Part shown: positions 21,712 through 34,791 of the stretch, in pieces | Position numbering within the stretch: the first letter of the stretch is position 1 | Layout of the letters: every line of letters starts with the position of its first letter | Assembly (NCBI RefSeq): GCF_019279795.1 | Contig: NC_056735.1 | Span: forward strand, 1,935,523,418 to 1,935,587,417 | Origin: Protopterus annectens | Lineage: Eukaryota; Chordata; Ceratodontiformes; Protopteridae | Direction of reading: 5' to 3' | Length of the DNA stretch: 64,000 bases | Notes under the pieces: generated by a model | The model's input: the letters and a program-made list of their open reading frames with translations, nothing else | Told to the model about the DNA's origin: nothing | Database searches by the model: none | Translations under genes and position numbers: made by a program

Positions 21712-21905
21712 GTCTGGCAGTTGGTGCAAGGGTTAACACTGACTTGTAGATCATGTGGTACATGGTTTGATTCCCTCTGTTTTGCAGCTGTAAAATGTTA
21801 AGCTAGTCACTTAACTAGACAGTGCTTTAGAGCAACAGGAAGTTTGAGTTAAACCTCTCAATGCTCATATGGACTGCAAGCCTAGTAACTGTAGCTACCT
21901 ATGCA
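21712..21905 (+). mobile_element. CORE-type tRNA-derived SINE
   Basis: CAGTTGGTGCAAGGGTTAAC and GGTACATGGTTTGATTCCC act as degenerate A and B boxes. Then comes TAAGCTAGTCACTTAACTAGACAG, which resembles the CORE domain known from MIR-like SINEs (GGGCAAGTCACTTAACC), and an end with GCCTAGTAACTGTA. Confidence 0.65.
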
Positions 21906-21957
21906 CAAAACTTGTTCCGATGCAAATGAAGAAAATTTATTGTACTAAACAGGAGCA

Positions 21958-22190
21958 TCATCATATGAGCCATATTGTTTGCGTATGATCCCTGGTTTCT
22001 TTTTTTTTTTTTTTTCATTTTTAAAAAATGTTGACAGTGTGTAATTATTTAACTCTGAATAAGCTGGACAGCAAGAAGTCTGTGAGCTTCATCATATGAG
22101 CCGTAATCTTTGAGTATGATCCCTGATTTCTTTGTTTTGTTGAATGCTGACTTTGTGCAATAATTTAGCTGTGAATAAATGGTATTCCTG
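21958..22190 (+). repeat. Diverged tandem duplication, two units of about 125 bp
   Basis: CATCATATGAGCC..TATTGTTTGCGTATGATCCCTGGTTTC is repeated with changes from 22091. Both units continue with a GTTGA(C/A)..GTGTAATTATTTA(A/G)CTCTGAATAA-like block. A short related piece (GTGATCCCTGGTTTC) occurs near 25699. Confidence 0.75.
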
Positions 22191-22199
22191 AAGAATATA

Positions 22200-23610
22200 A
22201 TTATATATTTCTTAGCGTTGTTTCAGACCATTGTTTTGATGCCAGCTAATTCTTTGGGAAAGGCCTTCTTGGAGGTTTTTGGTGTCCTCTGGGGAGTTTA
22301 TGATTTTGCAAAGTTTACAGTTGCCTACAGACTTTGTCAGCCATAAACACTAAACATTTGTTTTGACCACTGAGAAGTAAATGCCAAAGAGGAGTGGCTG
22401 AAAGATTAAACACTAGAGTACACCATTAGTGAGAGATCTTTTGGAGGAAGTAAAGATCCCCACCCTAATTTTCTGAGTTCTGTTTCTGAGCCAATTTGCT
22501 ATTCGATGAGATACATAGATATGTACATTTAGATGAGAGAGTTATGTGTGATACATGAGTATGGGATGGTTTTGAATGCTTTTGTGAAATTTAGATCTGT
22601 GGCGTCTACTACTTTGCCTTTTGCCCTCGCTTCAATAACCTTCTCAAAAATGTTGACCCGGATTATAGGCATGATCCGCCTTTGACAAATCTGAATTGTC
22701 TTCGATCAAGAGTTTATTACCTATGTCGCAGTTTATTAATTCCATAATGATCCTTTCCCTGACTTCACAGATGAGGATGGTCAAGCTCAAAACAATGCCT
22801 GCATTTATGCATGGTTGTAAAAACGTGTGCTGGGACCCCATGATTTGAAAACAACCCAGGGACCAAGATACAGTTAGTTTACTACTACACACACTCTTGT
22901 GACTTGATTGCATGTCTTGTTAACAAGAAAGAGTTGATGTTTTATTTTGTTATGGTACCTGCCATAGAATCGAATCAAGGAAACATGAGTACTTGCAGCT
23001 TCTCAAACCTCACCTCCATCACCCACACCCCTACCTGTTGTTATCCTTTTAAGTCAGTTATCTTTCTACTACAGGAAATGTCCTCAGGGCAATCATTATC
23101 GGGGAGCCGTGTATATTTGATCATTTAACTACGGTATCAAAATAGACAGCATGTATGTAATTAGATACACATATACACATACATGTACATATGCATATAT
23201 ATTGTGTGTTTGTTTGTCCTATGAGAATTCAGTTGTATGACCCCGATTCTGAAAGATGTCATGCACTGGTGTATTTCATCATTTAAGTTTAGGTTGCCAG
23301 AAATAATGAATACGGTGTTTGCAAAAACTTGTTGAGAATGAGGGCTGGCCCCAAAATATACTTGAGGGCTGTTCCTCACAAGTCTCAGCCTTTATATGTT
23401 ATAAATGTTAGAGGTGGTCTTCAAACATCAAGAGAAATGATCAGAAAGAATGACAACTGAATTGTAAACCAGTATTTTTAAAGTTCCTTCACCCTTTGTA
23501 GATACTGCATACACACAAAGCAGGCGTACATAGACACATATAAATTTGTACTTCAGTTATAATACTGTGCATGTTCCCTACCCTGTCCAAATGCAAAAAG
23601 AAAACAAGAC
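22200..23610. other. No gene recognised
   Basis: AT-rich flank. A stretch near 23230-23310 (CCCCGATTCTG..ATGTCATGCACTGGTGTATTTC) is a diverged relative of 25437-25500, indicating an unnamed dispersed repeat. Confidence 0.55.
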
Positions 23611-23619
23611 AAGTCGCAC

Positions 23620-23880
23620 CACACTGTTGCGCAGGTCTTTGCTGTTTGACAAGCGTGACGTTCTCTTTCACTAGGTTTTGTCTCTCACTCCTCACCTAAG
23701 CGATGTAATTCCGTCATTGATCGGTAGGGGGGTGTACACGCTACGTAAAACCGAGCATGAAAGTGAAAGCCCGTAATTACAAATTTCAAAGCGAGCCTCG
23801 CGTTCCGCCCGGTCCGCCGGTAAATTTTATTAACTGTGCTAGACGCCTCTTACTTGGCTCTGTGGGCGTTCGTTTTGTAG
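23620..23880. promoter_or_regulatory. CpG-rich patch, possible regulatory island
   Basis: About twenty CpG dinucleotides in 260 bp, including GCGAGCCTCGCGTTCCGCCC and GTCCGCCGG, in a flank otherwise poor in CpG. It lies about 3.8 kb upstream of the PCDH17 start codon. It contains TGACG-type motifs but no clear core promoter. Regulatory function is inference. Confidence 0.35.
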
Positions 23881-24090
23881 GCAGAATAGTTTTTTTTTGT
23901 TGGAATGGAGTTGAGAGTTAACTTGTGTGTGTGTGTGTGCACCTTTTTACCAAGTGGCATGTCCTTAGTTGCAGAGCTGTTTTTTAAGTATCCCGTAAAG
24001 GAATCAAACTAAAACAAGAGCACGCACTTTGAAAGAATGCGTCTCAATGCAGCATTTGGACAGTTTACTTGTGCCAGCCAACACCAGACA

Positions 24091-24338
24091 ATACCTCTCA
24101 ACTGTCTAAATGTTTTCAGAATGTCCAGACTTTTGCCTCATATTTTGGTCTGTTTTTTATAATATTGTAATTTTTCTGGCAAATCACTGCATTCGCAGAT
24201 AATATTCTTCTAAAAAATTCATGCTAATGCAACACATGTTATTCTGTTAACTTGCTACGTTTGCAAGAGGAATGAGGCTTTTGCCCCCATAATTTATGGA
24301 TTTGTCCAGATTTCTTGATCAAAGAGGTTGAGAGGTAT
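24091..24338 (+). mobile_element. MITE with 12-bp inverted repeats (reference copy of the family)
   Basis: Begins ATACCTCTCAAC and ends GTTGAGAGGTAT, exact inverted repeats; the 248-bp body has no coding capacity. Related copies lie at 14600-15290, 16641-16939, 16974-17480 and, inverted and shorter, at 39672-39821. I could not fix a target duplication. Confidence 0.82.
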
Positions 24339-24570
24339 GAGATAGCTATATTACAGTTATTTGCTGTGGGTGGTAGGGTGCTGAAGCAAATTCGTTAGGA
24401 ATACAAAACAACGTTTTTAACTAAGAAGACGATGTAAAGCAAGACATGTTGCGTGATGAAGCAACATTTGGTACATGAATGATTTTAGTATGTGCTGGTG
24501 GAATGATGGACGAATGACCCAGTTGTTTATATGGCTGTTTTTCCAACCAAGAATTACTAGTATAGCAGAC

Positions 24571-24571
<1 letters not shown>

Positions 24572-24635
<64 letters not shown>

Positions 24636-24636
24636 A
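24572..24636. repeat. (GT)n(GA)n microsatellite
   Basis: About 20 GT units followed by about 11 GA units. Confidence 0.95.
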
Positions 24637-24639
24637 AAG

Positions 24640-27480
24640 CACATCTTATACGTCTCCACACCAGTTACATTGGTTAGGCCGACTGGTTAAGACTGTGGCA
24701 CCCGTCAAAACCGCAAGTGATATATCGCTTGTTTTGATATACTATAAAATTAGGTCTTAATACTTTTAGGCAGATTAGCATCCAAAGAAAGCTGTGCACA
24801 CTCATTTCACCTCCAGATATTTAGAAAAAGCCCTATGATGCCTTCTATCCAGATTTACAGTGGTGCTTCCTAACATCAAACCTACGAGTGCATGAAAAGA
24901 TCTTGTTGTAAATTATAGCCGGTATCAGGTGCTGTGTGGTCGCACATCGTCTACCGATATGTAATGCTAAATATTGGTCTATCTAGTCTGCTATAGTTGT
25001 TTTAACGTTATGTTATGGCATACCTTTCTACTGCTTACCCAGATAAGCTTTTTCTAAAAAAAAAAAACTTTACTAAATTATGTAAATAGTACTTGTCGTG
25101 TACGAGCAGTAAAACATGAACTCTGATGCAAATTCAGTTTATTTCTTTACAAAAAATGCATGGCGTGCAAAACAGCTTGCCAGTTAAGCAGCACGTTACT
25201 ACATACTATTTGAACAAGGAGTTTAGTGTAGTAGGGCAGGACATAAAGCTGGGAACATCACCAGCCACAGATAGGGTGTACCAGTACAAACGCACATGAT
25301 CGTCAAACGGGAGACCCGCCCAATTTCACGTTGAAACCGGACACAAACTGCACGTTGCCATAACGGCACTGCAGCTTTGTCTAGTTGGTGTGTAATACAA
25401 TCTTTCTTATCTGATCAATGGTAATATGGCAATGTTTGACCCTGATTCTGCAGTATGCCATGTGTTGGAGTACCTCTTAATTTCAGTTTAGAATTATTAT
25501 TATTACCAAGCATAATTATTATTTTTTTCATTTGTGTTAACTGCATACTCTTTGTGTTGTGACACAGGCGTCACTTTGTGTTGTTGTCGCTGTTTAGTTA
25601 AACAAAATAATAACTTGACGCCAAGCCTGTTGCTTTACTGTTTGGCTGCTTGTTCGCTGGCGTTTTGTGATACGTAAAATAAAGTGCATGAAAAAATGTG
25701 ATCCCTGGTTTCTGTAGTGTATAGCTGTTCTCACTTTGTTACTATGTCAGACCTGGCTGATCTGATCAATGACACTAAACTCTTGAATTTTAGCCCCACC
25801 CCTTGAAGCAGATCCTGACTACTTCATTGGCGGAAAGGAACAGAGGCTGGCATGTACTGCGTGTATTGATTGGTTGGCAAAGGCTCAGTATCAATGTTTA
25901 ACCAGCGGCGTGAGGTGAATAGAGTCAGTCACCAAGAGGCAGTGAGAGCAAATAAACAGCTCGGCACATTCACCACAACGCACTCACAACTGGATCTCTT
26001 TCAGCTGTACAATTCCATAAAACAAATCCGTCAGCCACTAACTTGGATTGTATGATTCTAAAATCTATAGCCAGCCTCTCCGAGTGATTATGAATAACCT
26101 GTACCTTCTCACTGTCGGTGGTGATTTATAAGCGTCTATAGAAAATACAAGTGTTTAATCAACATAAGAAAATTCTACAATCTTGGGACAAAGTGTGCAC
26201 TAAGCAGCAGATTTCTTAAATGAGCATTAAGTGGGCTGATCACTTTATCAGACCCCCCAGTGTTCATTCATTAAAATGGATTTTGTTTCAAAGCAAAATT
26301 GTGAAAAAAACAACCGTGGACCGAAATTTTCAGAGCTTATTTGCTTGTGACAGGTACTGTAACAAAATCTGAAACTGTGTTTTACGTGCATATATATATA
26401 TCTTTATATATATATATATAATTTCCTACTGATTGTTAAATCTAGACTGTGTGTTAAAAGCCGTGTGTCCATGTTAAAGGAAACGTGTACATGGTTTCAA
26501 ATAGTCTGGTTACAAATAAAATGAAAAAGCAATGGTAAAACAGTGCAAAAAACATTGAATTCTGAAATACTTGCTCTTTTTGCTCGGCATAACCCATGTA
26601 AAGCATAATTGTCTATACCAGGGGGAAATCACGATGAAAGAAATAATCAGTAGGAAAGGAAAACCAATGCTGCGCCTTCTAGCAAGATGTCCAGAGACTT
26701 GGTAGTTGGCCATTGTAAATGCATCTACAAATCAGAATGTTCTCAAATTTGTCCAATTCGTCTTAATTTAAAGACTGCATTATATATTTATCTTTGAATC
26801 CGCCTTTCGACAACTAGCTGAAGGCAGTGTGCAAGGAGAAGACATTTGTATAAATGGAGAGCAGATGAGGGTACTTGACAACACGGCAGTGTGGATGCAG
26901 CAAGTGTTCCTGCATCTCTTTCACTCACACTCAGCTCCTCGTCTGGCTACTATGGATTGCCTGTTGATTTTCGTTGCATTTCCTTACAATGTGAGGAAAC
27001 GGGAATTCAGCTAAATCCACGTGTCACCCCCCCAAAAAAAATCGCCTGACCTTTTATAAAGAAAACACATGCAAACTGTCTGCCATTTTTTTAATATTTC
27101 AATTTAATAATATTTAGTCAGATGATCCAGTTCGTTGCTTATCATTTTCATTGAATATTACGAAGCCTTTACAGAGCTCACAGGCAAGAAAGCACCGTAG
27201 ATGCAGTTGAAATGTACTGATACTAGATCTATAAATGCGGACTCTCTCTGGATACTGTCAACCTCTGGTGGGATCATCGATTTTTATTGGCTTATTTGGG
27301 GAAATGACTGAGGGAAAAAAATGATATAAAATGCATTGCAGAGTTCTCAAGTTGTGTTTCTCAAATTAGAATCGGTAGAATGAATACGTGTTGATACCAG
27401 CTACACTTTTGCAGATGTAATAAATACTCAAGTCAATGCTGTATTTTGTGTTGTGAATATAAAGTGTTTACATTTAAACC
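24640..27480. other. PCDH17 5' flank, no recognised gene
   Basis: Sequence becomes less AT-rich towards the exon. Scattered CpGs at 25150-25420; short (TA)n at 26391-26420. Probably includes the PCDH17 promoter and 5' UTR, but I cannot place a transcription start. Confidence 0.5.
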
Positions 27481-27483
27481 CGA

Positions 27484-27636
27484 ATGGTGCTGTTACGCTT
27501 TGCAATGCAGTGCAAGTATCTGCCTCTTGAAATTACGATGACTGGGGACCCTGGCTTTTTCAGCTTGTGCTGCTGTTGCTATTGCTGCTTTAGCTGCTGC
27601 CGCAATACACTGAGTAGTATCCCACTTGTGTTTTAA
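27484..27636 (+). CDS. Possible upstream ORF in the PCDH17 5' leader
   Basis: ATG at 27484, 50 codons, stop TAA at 27634-27636, 38 nt before the PCDH17 ATG. The product has an unusual Cys cluster (LCCCCYCCFSCC) encoded by a TGCTGC-rich stretch. If the transcript starts upstream, translation of this ORF could dampen PCDH17 translation. Transcript start and conservation are unknown, and the Cys run may simply reflect a CTG/TGC-rich leader. Confidence 0.3.
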   Translation: MVLLRFAMQCKYLPLEITMTGDPGFFSLCCCCYCCFSCCRNTLSSIPLVF

Positions 27637-27674
27637 ATCAACAGGTTCAAGTTAAATAACAGCTCAGCTTGGGG

Positions 27675-30158
27675 ATGTACCTTTCTGTAGCCTTCTTTCT
27701 GCTACTCTGGGCTCGCGTAGCCCTGACTCTGAAAAACTTGAACTATAGTGTTCCCGAGGAGCAAGGACCTGGAACTGTGATTGGGAATATCGGTAAGGAT
27801 GCAAAGCTTGGGCTGCCTGAACGAGGTAAGAAGCCCACCTTTCGTGTGCTGGAGAACTCGGCCCCCCACCTCATTGATGTGGACGTGGAAAGCGGGCTGC
27901 TGTACACCAAACAGCGGATTGACAGGGAGAACCTTTGCAGGAGGAACCCCAAGTGTCAGGTTTCATTGGAAGTCATTGCCAACGAAAGAGAAATTTGCAC
28001 GATCAAAGTGGAGATACAAGATATTAATGATAATTCCCCCACCTTTCTTTCAGATCAGATCGACATTGAAATAGCAGAGAATGCCGCCCCAGGCACCCGA
28101 TTTCCTCTAGCCAGCGCCCATGACCCCGATTCCGGCGTTAATGGGCTGAGGACTTACCAGATTACCCGAAATGACTATGGGTTATTTTCGGTTGACGTGA
28201 AATCGAGGGGTGATGGGACAAAGTTCCCAGAATTGATCATTCAGAAGGCCCTGGATCGGGAAGAGCAAAGTCACCATACCCTGATACTGAGCGCAGTGGA
28301 TGGAGGGGAGAGGCCAAGATCAGGGACCGTGCAGATCAATGTGAAGGTGATTGACTCGAACGACAACAGCCCTGTATTCGAGGCACCATCATACATTATC
28401 GAAATTCCGGAGAATGCTCCGCTTGGAACAGTTGTTATAGATCTAAATGCTACAGATCCAGATGAGGGCACAAACGGCGAGGTAGTTTATTCTTTTAGCG
28501 GCTATGCCTCGGACCGGGTGCGAGAGCTTTTCTCCGTCGATCCGAAGACAGGCATGGTTAAGGTGCAAGGTAACCTGGACTACGAGGAAAATGGCATTGT
28601 GGAGATTGACATCCAGGCGAAGGACTTGGGACCGAACCCCATACCAGCCCACTGCAAGGTGACTGTGAGAGTAGTAGACAAGAATGATAATGCACCCTCT
28701 GTCAATTTTGTGTCTGTCCACCAGGGGGCGATTAGTGAAACGGCGCCTCCGGGCACAGTTATAGCCCTGGTACGGGTTATCGACAGAGACTCGGGCAAAA
28801 ACGGCCAGCTGCAGTGCCGGGTTTTGGGAAACGTGCCATTCAAACTAGAGGAGAATTCTGACAACTTTTACACTGTAGTAACGGACCGTCCTCTTGACAG
28901 AGAGGTGCAAGACGAGTACAACGTGACAATAGTGGCCAAAGACAACGGGATCCCCCCTTTGAACTCCACAAAGTCTTTCACAGTTAAGATTCTGGATGCC
29001 AATGACAATGCTCCTCGCTTTACAAAAACAACGTATGTATTACAAGTACCTGAGAACAACATTCCCGGGGAATACTTGGGCTCCGTTTTGGCACACGATC
29101 CCGACCTGGGAGAAAATGGCACCGTGTCTTATTCCATTCTTCCTTCCCACGTCGGGGATGTATCCATCTACACATATGTATCTGTGAACCCCACTAATGG
29201 TGCTATATATGCGCTAAGATCGTTTAACTATGAGCAGACAAAATATTTTGAGTTCAGAGTGTTAGCTAAAGATTCAGGGACTCCTCACATGGAAAGCAAC
29301 GCCACAGTGAGGGTTACAGTTCTAGATGTCAATGATAACGCACCAGTTATTGTGTTGCCTATTTTACAAAATGACACAGCTGAAATACACGTTCCAAGAA
29401 ATGTTGGGGTGGGTTACATAGTCACCACAGTTAGAGCTGTAGATAATGACTTTGGGGAAAGTGGGCGCCTAACCTATGAGATAGCTGATGGGAACGATGA
29501 TCGACTGTTTGACTTAGATCCTGTGACTGGGGAGGTAAAGACCGCTCATCCCTTTTGGGAAGAGGTAGCCCCTGTAGTAGAACTGGTAATAAAAGTCTCT
29601 GATCACGGTAAGCCAACGCTTTCAGCAGCTGCAAAGTTGATAATCAAGGCTTTCTCTGGCTCCTTGCCTTCAGGGGTACCCAGAGTAAATGGCGAACAGC
29701 AGCACTGGGACATGTCTTTGCCTTTGATCATCACATTGAGTACCATCTCTATAATTCTTCTAGCAGCCATGGTCACAATAGCAGTCAAATGCAAAAGGGA
29801 AAACAAAGAAATAAGAACTTACAACTGCAGAATTGCAGAGTACACACACCCACAGCTGGGAAAGAACAAAAAGAAAAAAATTAACAAAAATGACATTATG
29901 CTGGTTCAAAGTGAGGTGGAAGAAAGAAATGCCATGAACGTAATGAATGTTGTGAGTAGTCCTTCTCTGGCTACCTCTCCCATGTATTTTGATTACCAGA
30001 CCAGACTGCCCCTAAGTTCTCCGAGGTCAGAGGTGATGTACCTCAAGCCAACTTCAAACAATCTGACTGTCCCTCAAGGACATACTGGATGCCATAGCAA
30101 TTTTGCAGGACAAGTGGCCAGTTCGACAGAGAATTCAAACAGAATGTCACTGATACAG
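27675..30158 (+). CDS. PCDH17: Protocadherin-17, coding exon 1 (signal peptide, EC1-EC6, transmembrane, proximal cytoplasmic part)
   Basis: A delta-2 protocadherin: a homophilic neuronal cell-adhesion protein of the plasma membrane that organises axons and synapses. The exon encodes 828 residues. Signal peptide 1-18; six cadherin repeats closed by DINDN (116-120), DSNDN (227-231), DKNDN (335-339), DANDN (441-445) and DVNDN (551-555), with EC6 to about 665; Cys88/Cys94 in the EC1 loop; RGD at 178-180 in EC2; transmembrane helix about 681-704; cytoplasmic start KCKRENKEIRTYNC and a conserved NDIMLVQSEVEERNAMNVMN block. The mature N-terminus LKNLNYSVPEEQG and the tail match vertebrate PCDH17 from memory. 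The start is the ATG at 27675 (MYLS, as in mammals), not an upstream TTG. Compared with human it lacks the Gly-rich insert in EC4 and a longer EC1 loop. Later exons, completing about 1150 residues, lie beyond the window. Confidence 0.97.
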
Positions 30159-30164
30159 GTAAAA
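30157..30164 (+). other. PCDH17: Splice donor of PCDH17 exon 1
   Basis: CAG/GTAAAA, with the intron starting at 30159. The exon ends after a full codon (phase 0, ...MSLIQ), the point where vertebrate PCDH17 exon 1 is known to end. If the intron is retained the frame closes after two more codons (VK, stop at 30165-30167), giving a membrane protein lacking most of the cytoplasmic tail. Confidence 0.92.
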
Positions 30165-30169
30165 TGATT

Positions 30170-33100
30170 TTTTTGTTTGTTTTAAAACATTGACGCTGAT
30201 AATTGTTCTGTTTGCAAATTATGCATAACATTTTACAAAATACATACTGAAAACAGGAACTGTTTTTAATTAAAACTGTTGTTCAGTTTACCTTAGAAGC
30301 CAAGTGATAATCTGATATAAATGAAGTGTGAGATTAACTGGGATATGCCCTTAAACAAATTAATATGTAAGACTGGTTTTCATTGTAGGAAATATTTTAA
30401 CTTTACATCCCTTAATCTATAAATATCTGCCTAAAATGCTGGAGGTATTTGTAACTTGTAAGTAGATTCTTGCACAATATTTGTGAGTCAACTCCGTCTT
30501 TTGTTATTCATGGTCTCTGTCAAAATCTTAGAAATAATTCTAGCCAACAGCACCTGGTTCTCTTGCTTGTTGTGTGATCTCTGGCAAAATAATACACATT
30601 TTACTAGGCTTAAATACTGGTCCAATTTAGTCTTGCCAAATCCTCTTCCTGTATTCTTTCATGAGAACTAAGAGTTAATGGTCTGTTAAACCATATTTTT
30701 TTATAACTGAGATTATAAAAGTTAATTTATCTCTGTTTCATTTCTAATGCTCAAACTTGCAAACAAAAGGTAGCTGAAAACAATGTAACTGTGCTTATGT
30801 GAAATGCAATATGTTACCATTTATAAACAATGCATATTGAAAGTGGCTACACTTTGTTTCCAGCAATGCACATAATAATATACTGCAAGCTACATCCTGG
30901 CTGAATTTAAGAAATGTAATTAAGGTGTGTCAGATCTCTTTCAGTACCTCTTATATAAATATGATGGACTGTTTTTCATATGCAAGACTGCAGAAATACA
31001 TATGTTCTATTAGGAATGCTCTAGCACAGAAGCAGTTAATTTAAACCTGAGATGAGTGGTCAGTGGCAGTTGGCAGGAAACAAAGACAGAATTCCCATTA
31101 TTGATCTAGTGTGTCTGTGTCTTTTAATAACTGTGGAAAGATGACCTTGTCATAAAGTCATCAACCATTTTCGAACTCCCAGTTATTAATTATGGCATAT
31201 TCTGCATGTGTCATTGTGTATAAATGTGTGTGTCTGTGCAGGTACATGTGTGTCTACAATATGCTGCATACATACAGAATATTATATTTTCTGCTTGATC
31301 ATATTAATTGCCAGTATTTTTTGATCTAATATTAACTGGAAAGTAATTTGAATACCTTCAGTTACTGTCTAACAGGGTTAGACAGATCCCAAATATATTA
31401 ACATTCATTTCTCATAATTTGGACAGATGAATCTAATAACAATAGAAGAGAGATACAATCTAAGTAGGAAATGAAGGACACAATTCTATGACAATTATCA
31501 CATTACGTTTTTTTCATACCACTGTTTTGCTAAGTCATCATGCTAGACATTGTATACATGATTCACCATCCACTTGTTACTTCAATACCAGAATCTCACT
31601 TTCTAGCTTGTAGTATTTTTTTTTTTCATATGGATGAGCTTCTGGTACAACAGTACACACTTAAATCTCTGACTTTTTAAATTATTATCTGTTTTATTTA
31701 AATAAGAAATAATCATTAGATTTAAAATGGCATACAAATCTCAAGCTTTTTGGATTAGTTTATAAAGAGGTGTTCAACAAGTATATAACATATTTGTATT
31801 TTATGTTAAAAATGTTTTTTTTTTTATTTCTGATTTAGACATGTTTTTACTTATTCTAATATATTTATTCGTGTTCCTGGCTACAGTGTTTGCAAAGATG
31901 TTTTCACATCATTGACTTGTTGGCTATTCCATTGCAAAGCATTACACTCAGTACTGCAGAATTTGCCATCATATTATGTCTTAAATTAGTTTGTATCCAA
32001 TGTTTGTGTGGCAGAGTAGCAATACTCATGCTCATATGTGTATTTTACTCGCTGATATATGTAGGCTTTACTGCCACAGTACAACAATACTAAATGTTTT
32101 ATGCAACTGCCAGTTGAAATGGTTTACAAAAATTAGACCCATAATCAATGTGTTCTGAATAGTTTTAAAGAGAAGTTTAGAATGGCTTAAGCTGTTAGCA
32201 GTACTAAAATCTATTCAGTCAATAATCATATCTTAGCAATTCTTAAAGTGTATAAGAGTTACTTGTAGATGTATGGATTCACATAACATACTGTGCTTCT
32301 TGTATATCTTTAGTATCGTCTTAGCTGTGGAAATGAATTCGGCTATGACATTCAACAAGTAATGAGTTAATACCAATAACAAAACAAGGCAACAACTCAG
32401 TGTGCATGACTACTAAAATGTGGTACACAAGTATATGAATAATATTAACAGTTGCCCCTTCTACAAAGAGAGATGATGTAATACACTGAGATATTTTCTG
32501 ATGTAAGCATGGTATTTTTAAGCTGTTATTTTGAAATAGTTACAATACATGTTAGCTGTACTGGTCAATGAATTATTCTGATACACAAAGGTACAAGAAT
32601 ATAGTTTAAGTTGCCTCTCTTGGTGGTTTTAAGTAGCCTCTGTTGTGTTAGCAAAGTATTAAAAGGATTATTATGGTTTCCAACCACCTCTACTGGCTTA
32701 CTGCAGTCTGTTTTACAGATACCTGCTTTAAATGTCGTCTTCTATTTTGTTTATTAAAATATTCATTGCTCACGATTATATATGTAGTTCAACTCCCAAA
32801 TTTTATGTCACTTTATACTTAAATCTGTTTGCAACAAGTGAAAAAATAATAAATAAATAAAGAAAAATAAAGAAAGAAAAAGGGAATGCTTTTTAGGAAA
32901 AAAATAATGCCCACAATTTCAATACCTAACAGAAATGCAGTAGTTCATATGATTTCTGGTCATGTTATAAAAGTGCGTGTGTATATATGTGTTTGTCTGT
33001 CTGTATGTGTATGCCTGCATGTGAAAAATAAGAGTAAAGATGAGAACAAAGTCTATTTATTATTTTTGAAATATATATTTCTAATTTCAAGAGTATTAAA

Positions 33101-34790
33101 GTAACATTGATATGGAGACTTATTTAGCAATTATCAAGCAAATGCAAAAATAAACAGCTGTTAATGTCTTCAGCATCATTTGTCCTTTCAAGCTCACTCA
33201 GCCTTAAGTGTTGAATGACATAAAATGTATCACCCTTGTTTTCTTTTCTCGCAGCTTATAAAGGTACTCATATAATCAGTCCTTTGATTCATATTTCGTC
33301 TTATCCTCCCTGGTCTTGTCCCAGCACAGTTAAGTATTCCCCGGTGGTTGTCCCTTCCATTTGTTCTATGCCTTATTTCATACATATCCCATTTGTTATG
33401 TAGCTCCTGTTACATACACCAACTGAGTTTGGCTCCATTACTTTTAGTTGTATAGCACTGCAGGGGATCCTATAAGAAGATATGCACCTTCAGTTTTCAG
33501 GGAATGTTCCTCATTTTACGTTTATGAATATGTCTTGCTTTTTTGAGATTTTTTTTTATTATGAAAAATTCCTCATTCTTTTACACAAATAACCGCTTCA
33601 CTTTGCTTCTCTTTATTAATCCATTCATCCGTCAGCCTGCTTACCCATGTATTTATCCATTATCCTTTCATTTTCAGTTCCATGTTTATCTATGTCAGTG
33701 CACACGGAAGCCAGAGTCTATGCAAGCAAATGACAAGTAAAAGGCATAAACCAATTTAGATGGGAAAGTCGTTCATCACCGGACACACACATATTTGCAT
33801 GCCCATGTACACACATACACATATACAGACACATGCAAACACACGCAACAGACAGAAATCAGGGGGCTATTTCAACTATCTCTAGTTATATGCATCTACT
33901 TATGATGTGGAAGGAAATTACAGCATTTCAGATGCTTAAGACAGTGCAATACTTCACTGTGGTTAAGTTTTGACTGGATGCATATGGAAATGATATGTGA
34001 TATTAAAAAAAATATATAGCAAATGTATACATTTTTATTGTTCAATTTATATATGACCCACTATGCAAGATGGTCTTATATAGTAAACACATTTGAAACT
34101 GTATGCTCTCTAAAGGTAATTAAATCAGTGATGTAAAATGTAATATATTTATTTTGTTTTAATTTATCTTACATGTTTTCACCAGCAAAGTTAATTTGAC
34201 CATTTTTTAACCATAGCATGGGTTACAAAGGATGATAAAAAGCATCATGGATAAACTTCATCAATATAGCTTGCAATATCACAATATAGAATTGATTACA
34301 ACTTCAGAATTTTGGTCATAATTACATGTATCACTGGCAACATTTGCAGTACAGTATAATAAAACAACATATACTTTTTTTGTAAAATGGCAGAATTATG
34401 ACGAAGAGTTAGAATTTATACCATGAACACTATTGTATTTCTGGTTGTGTAACAAATGAAAAAAATTAAACATATCTACATGTAGTTATATGTATGTTAT
34501 CACCTGTTAGCTTGATCTATGATAATTAACTGTATGTAAAATGGAGGCTGCCTTGAGTTATAGTGCAACATATGTCAGATGGCATTTATAAAATAAGCTA
34601 ATTGAAAAATAGAAACAATTAGCATGTTTAAAATGACATAGCTGAAAGTTAGGAAAATATCGGTATAAAAAGGCTTTTAATAAGATGCTTTATGTTGTAG
34701 TGTGTACTATATAAACTTAATGCAGTCAAACTGCACACATAGAAAGTTTCATGTAATCGGTTTCTTAATTAAACATTAATTTATCAGGCA
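30170..34790. other. Intronic sequence, no repeat or gene recognised
   Basis: AT-rich, low-complexity in places (short TG/CA and T runs), without repeat families I can name. Candidate place to look for conserved non-coding elements near the exon. Confidence 0.6.
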
Positions 34791-34791
34791 T

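Noticed and set aside
27228-27240. TATAAAT motif upstream of PCDH17 as core promoter
   Set aside because: TATA-like strings are frequent in this AT-rich flank, and nothing else marks a transcription start here.
27669-27674. Upstream TTG as PCDH17 start (two extra residues)
   Set aside because: The ATG at 27675 gives the MYLS start known from vertebrate PCDH17; TTG initiation is not expected in a vertebrate gene.
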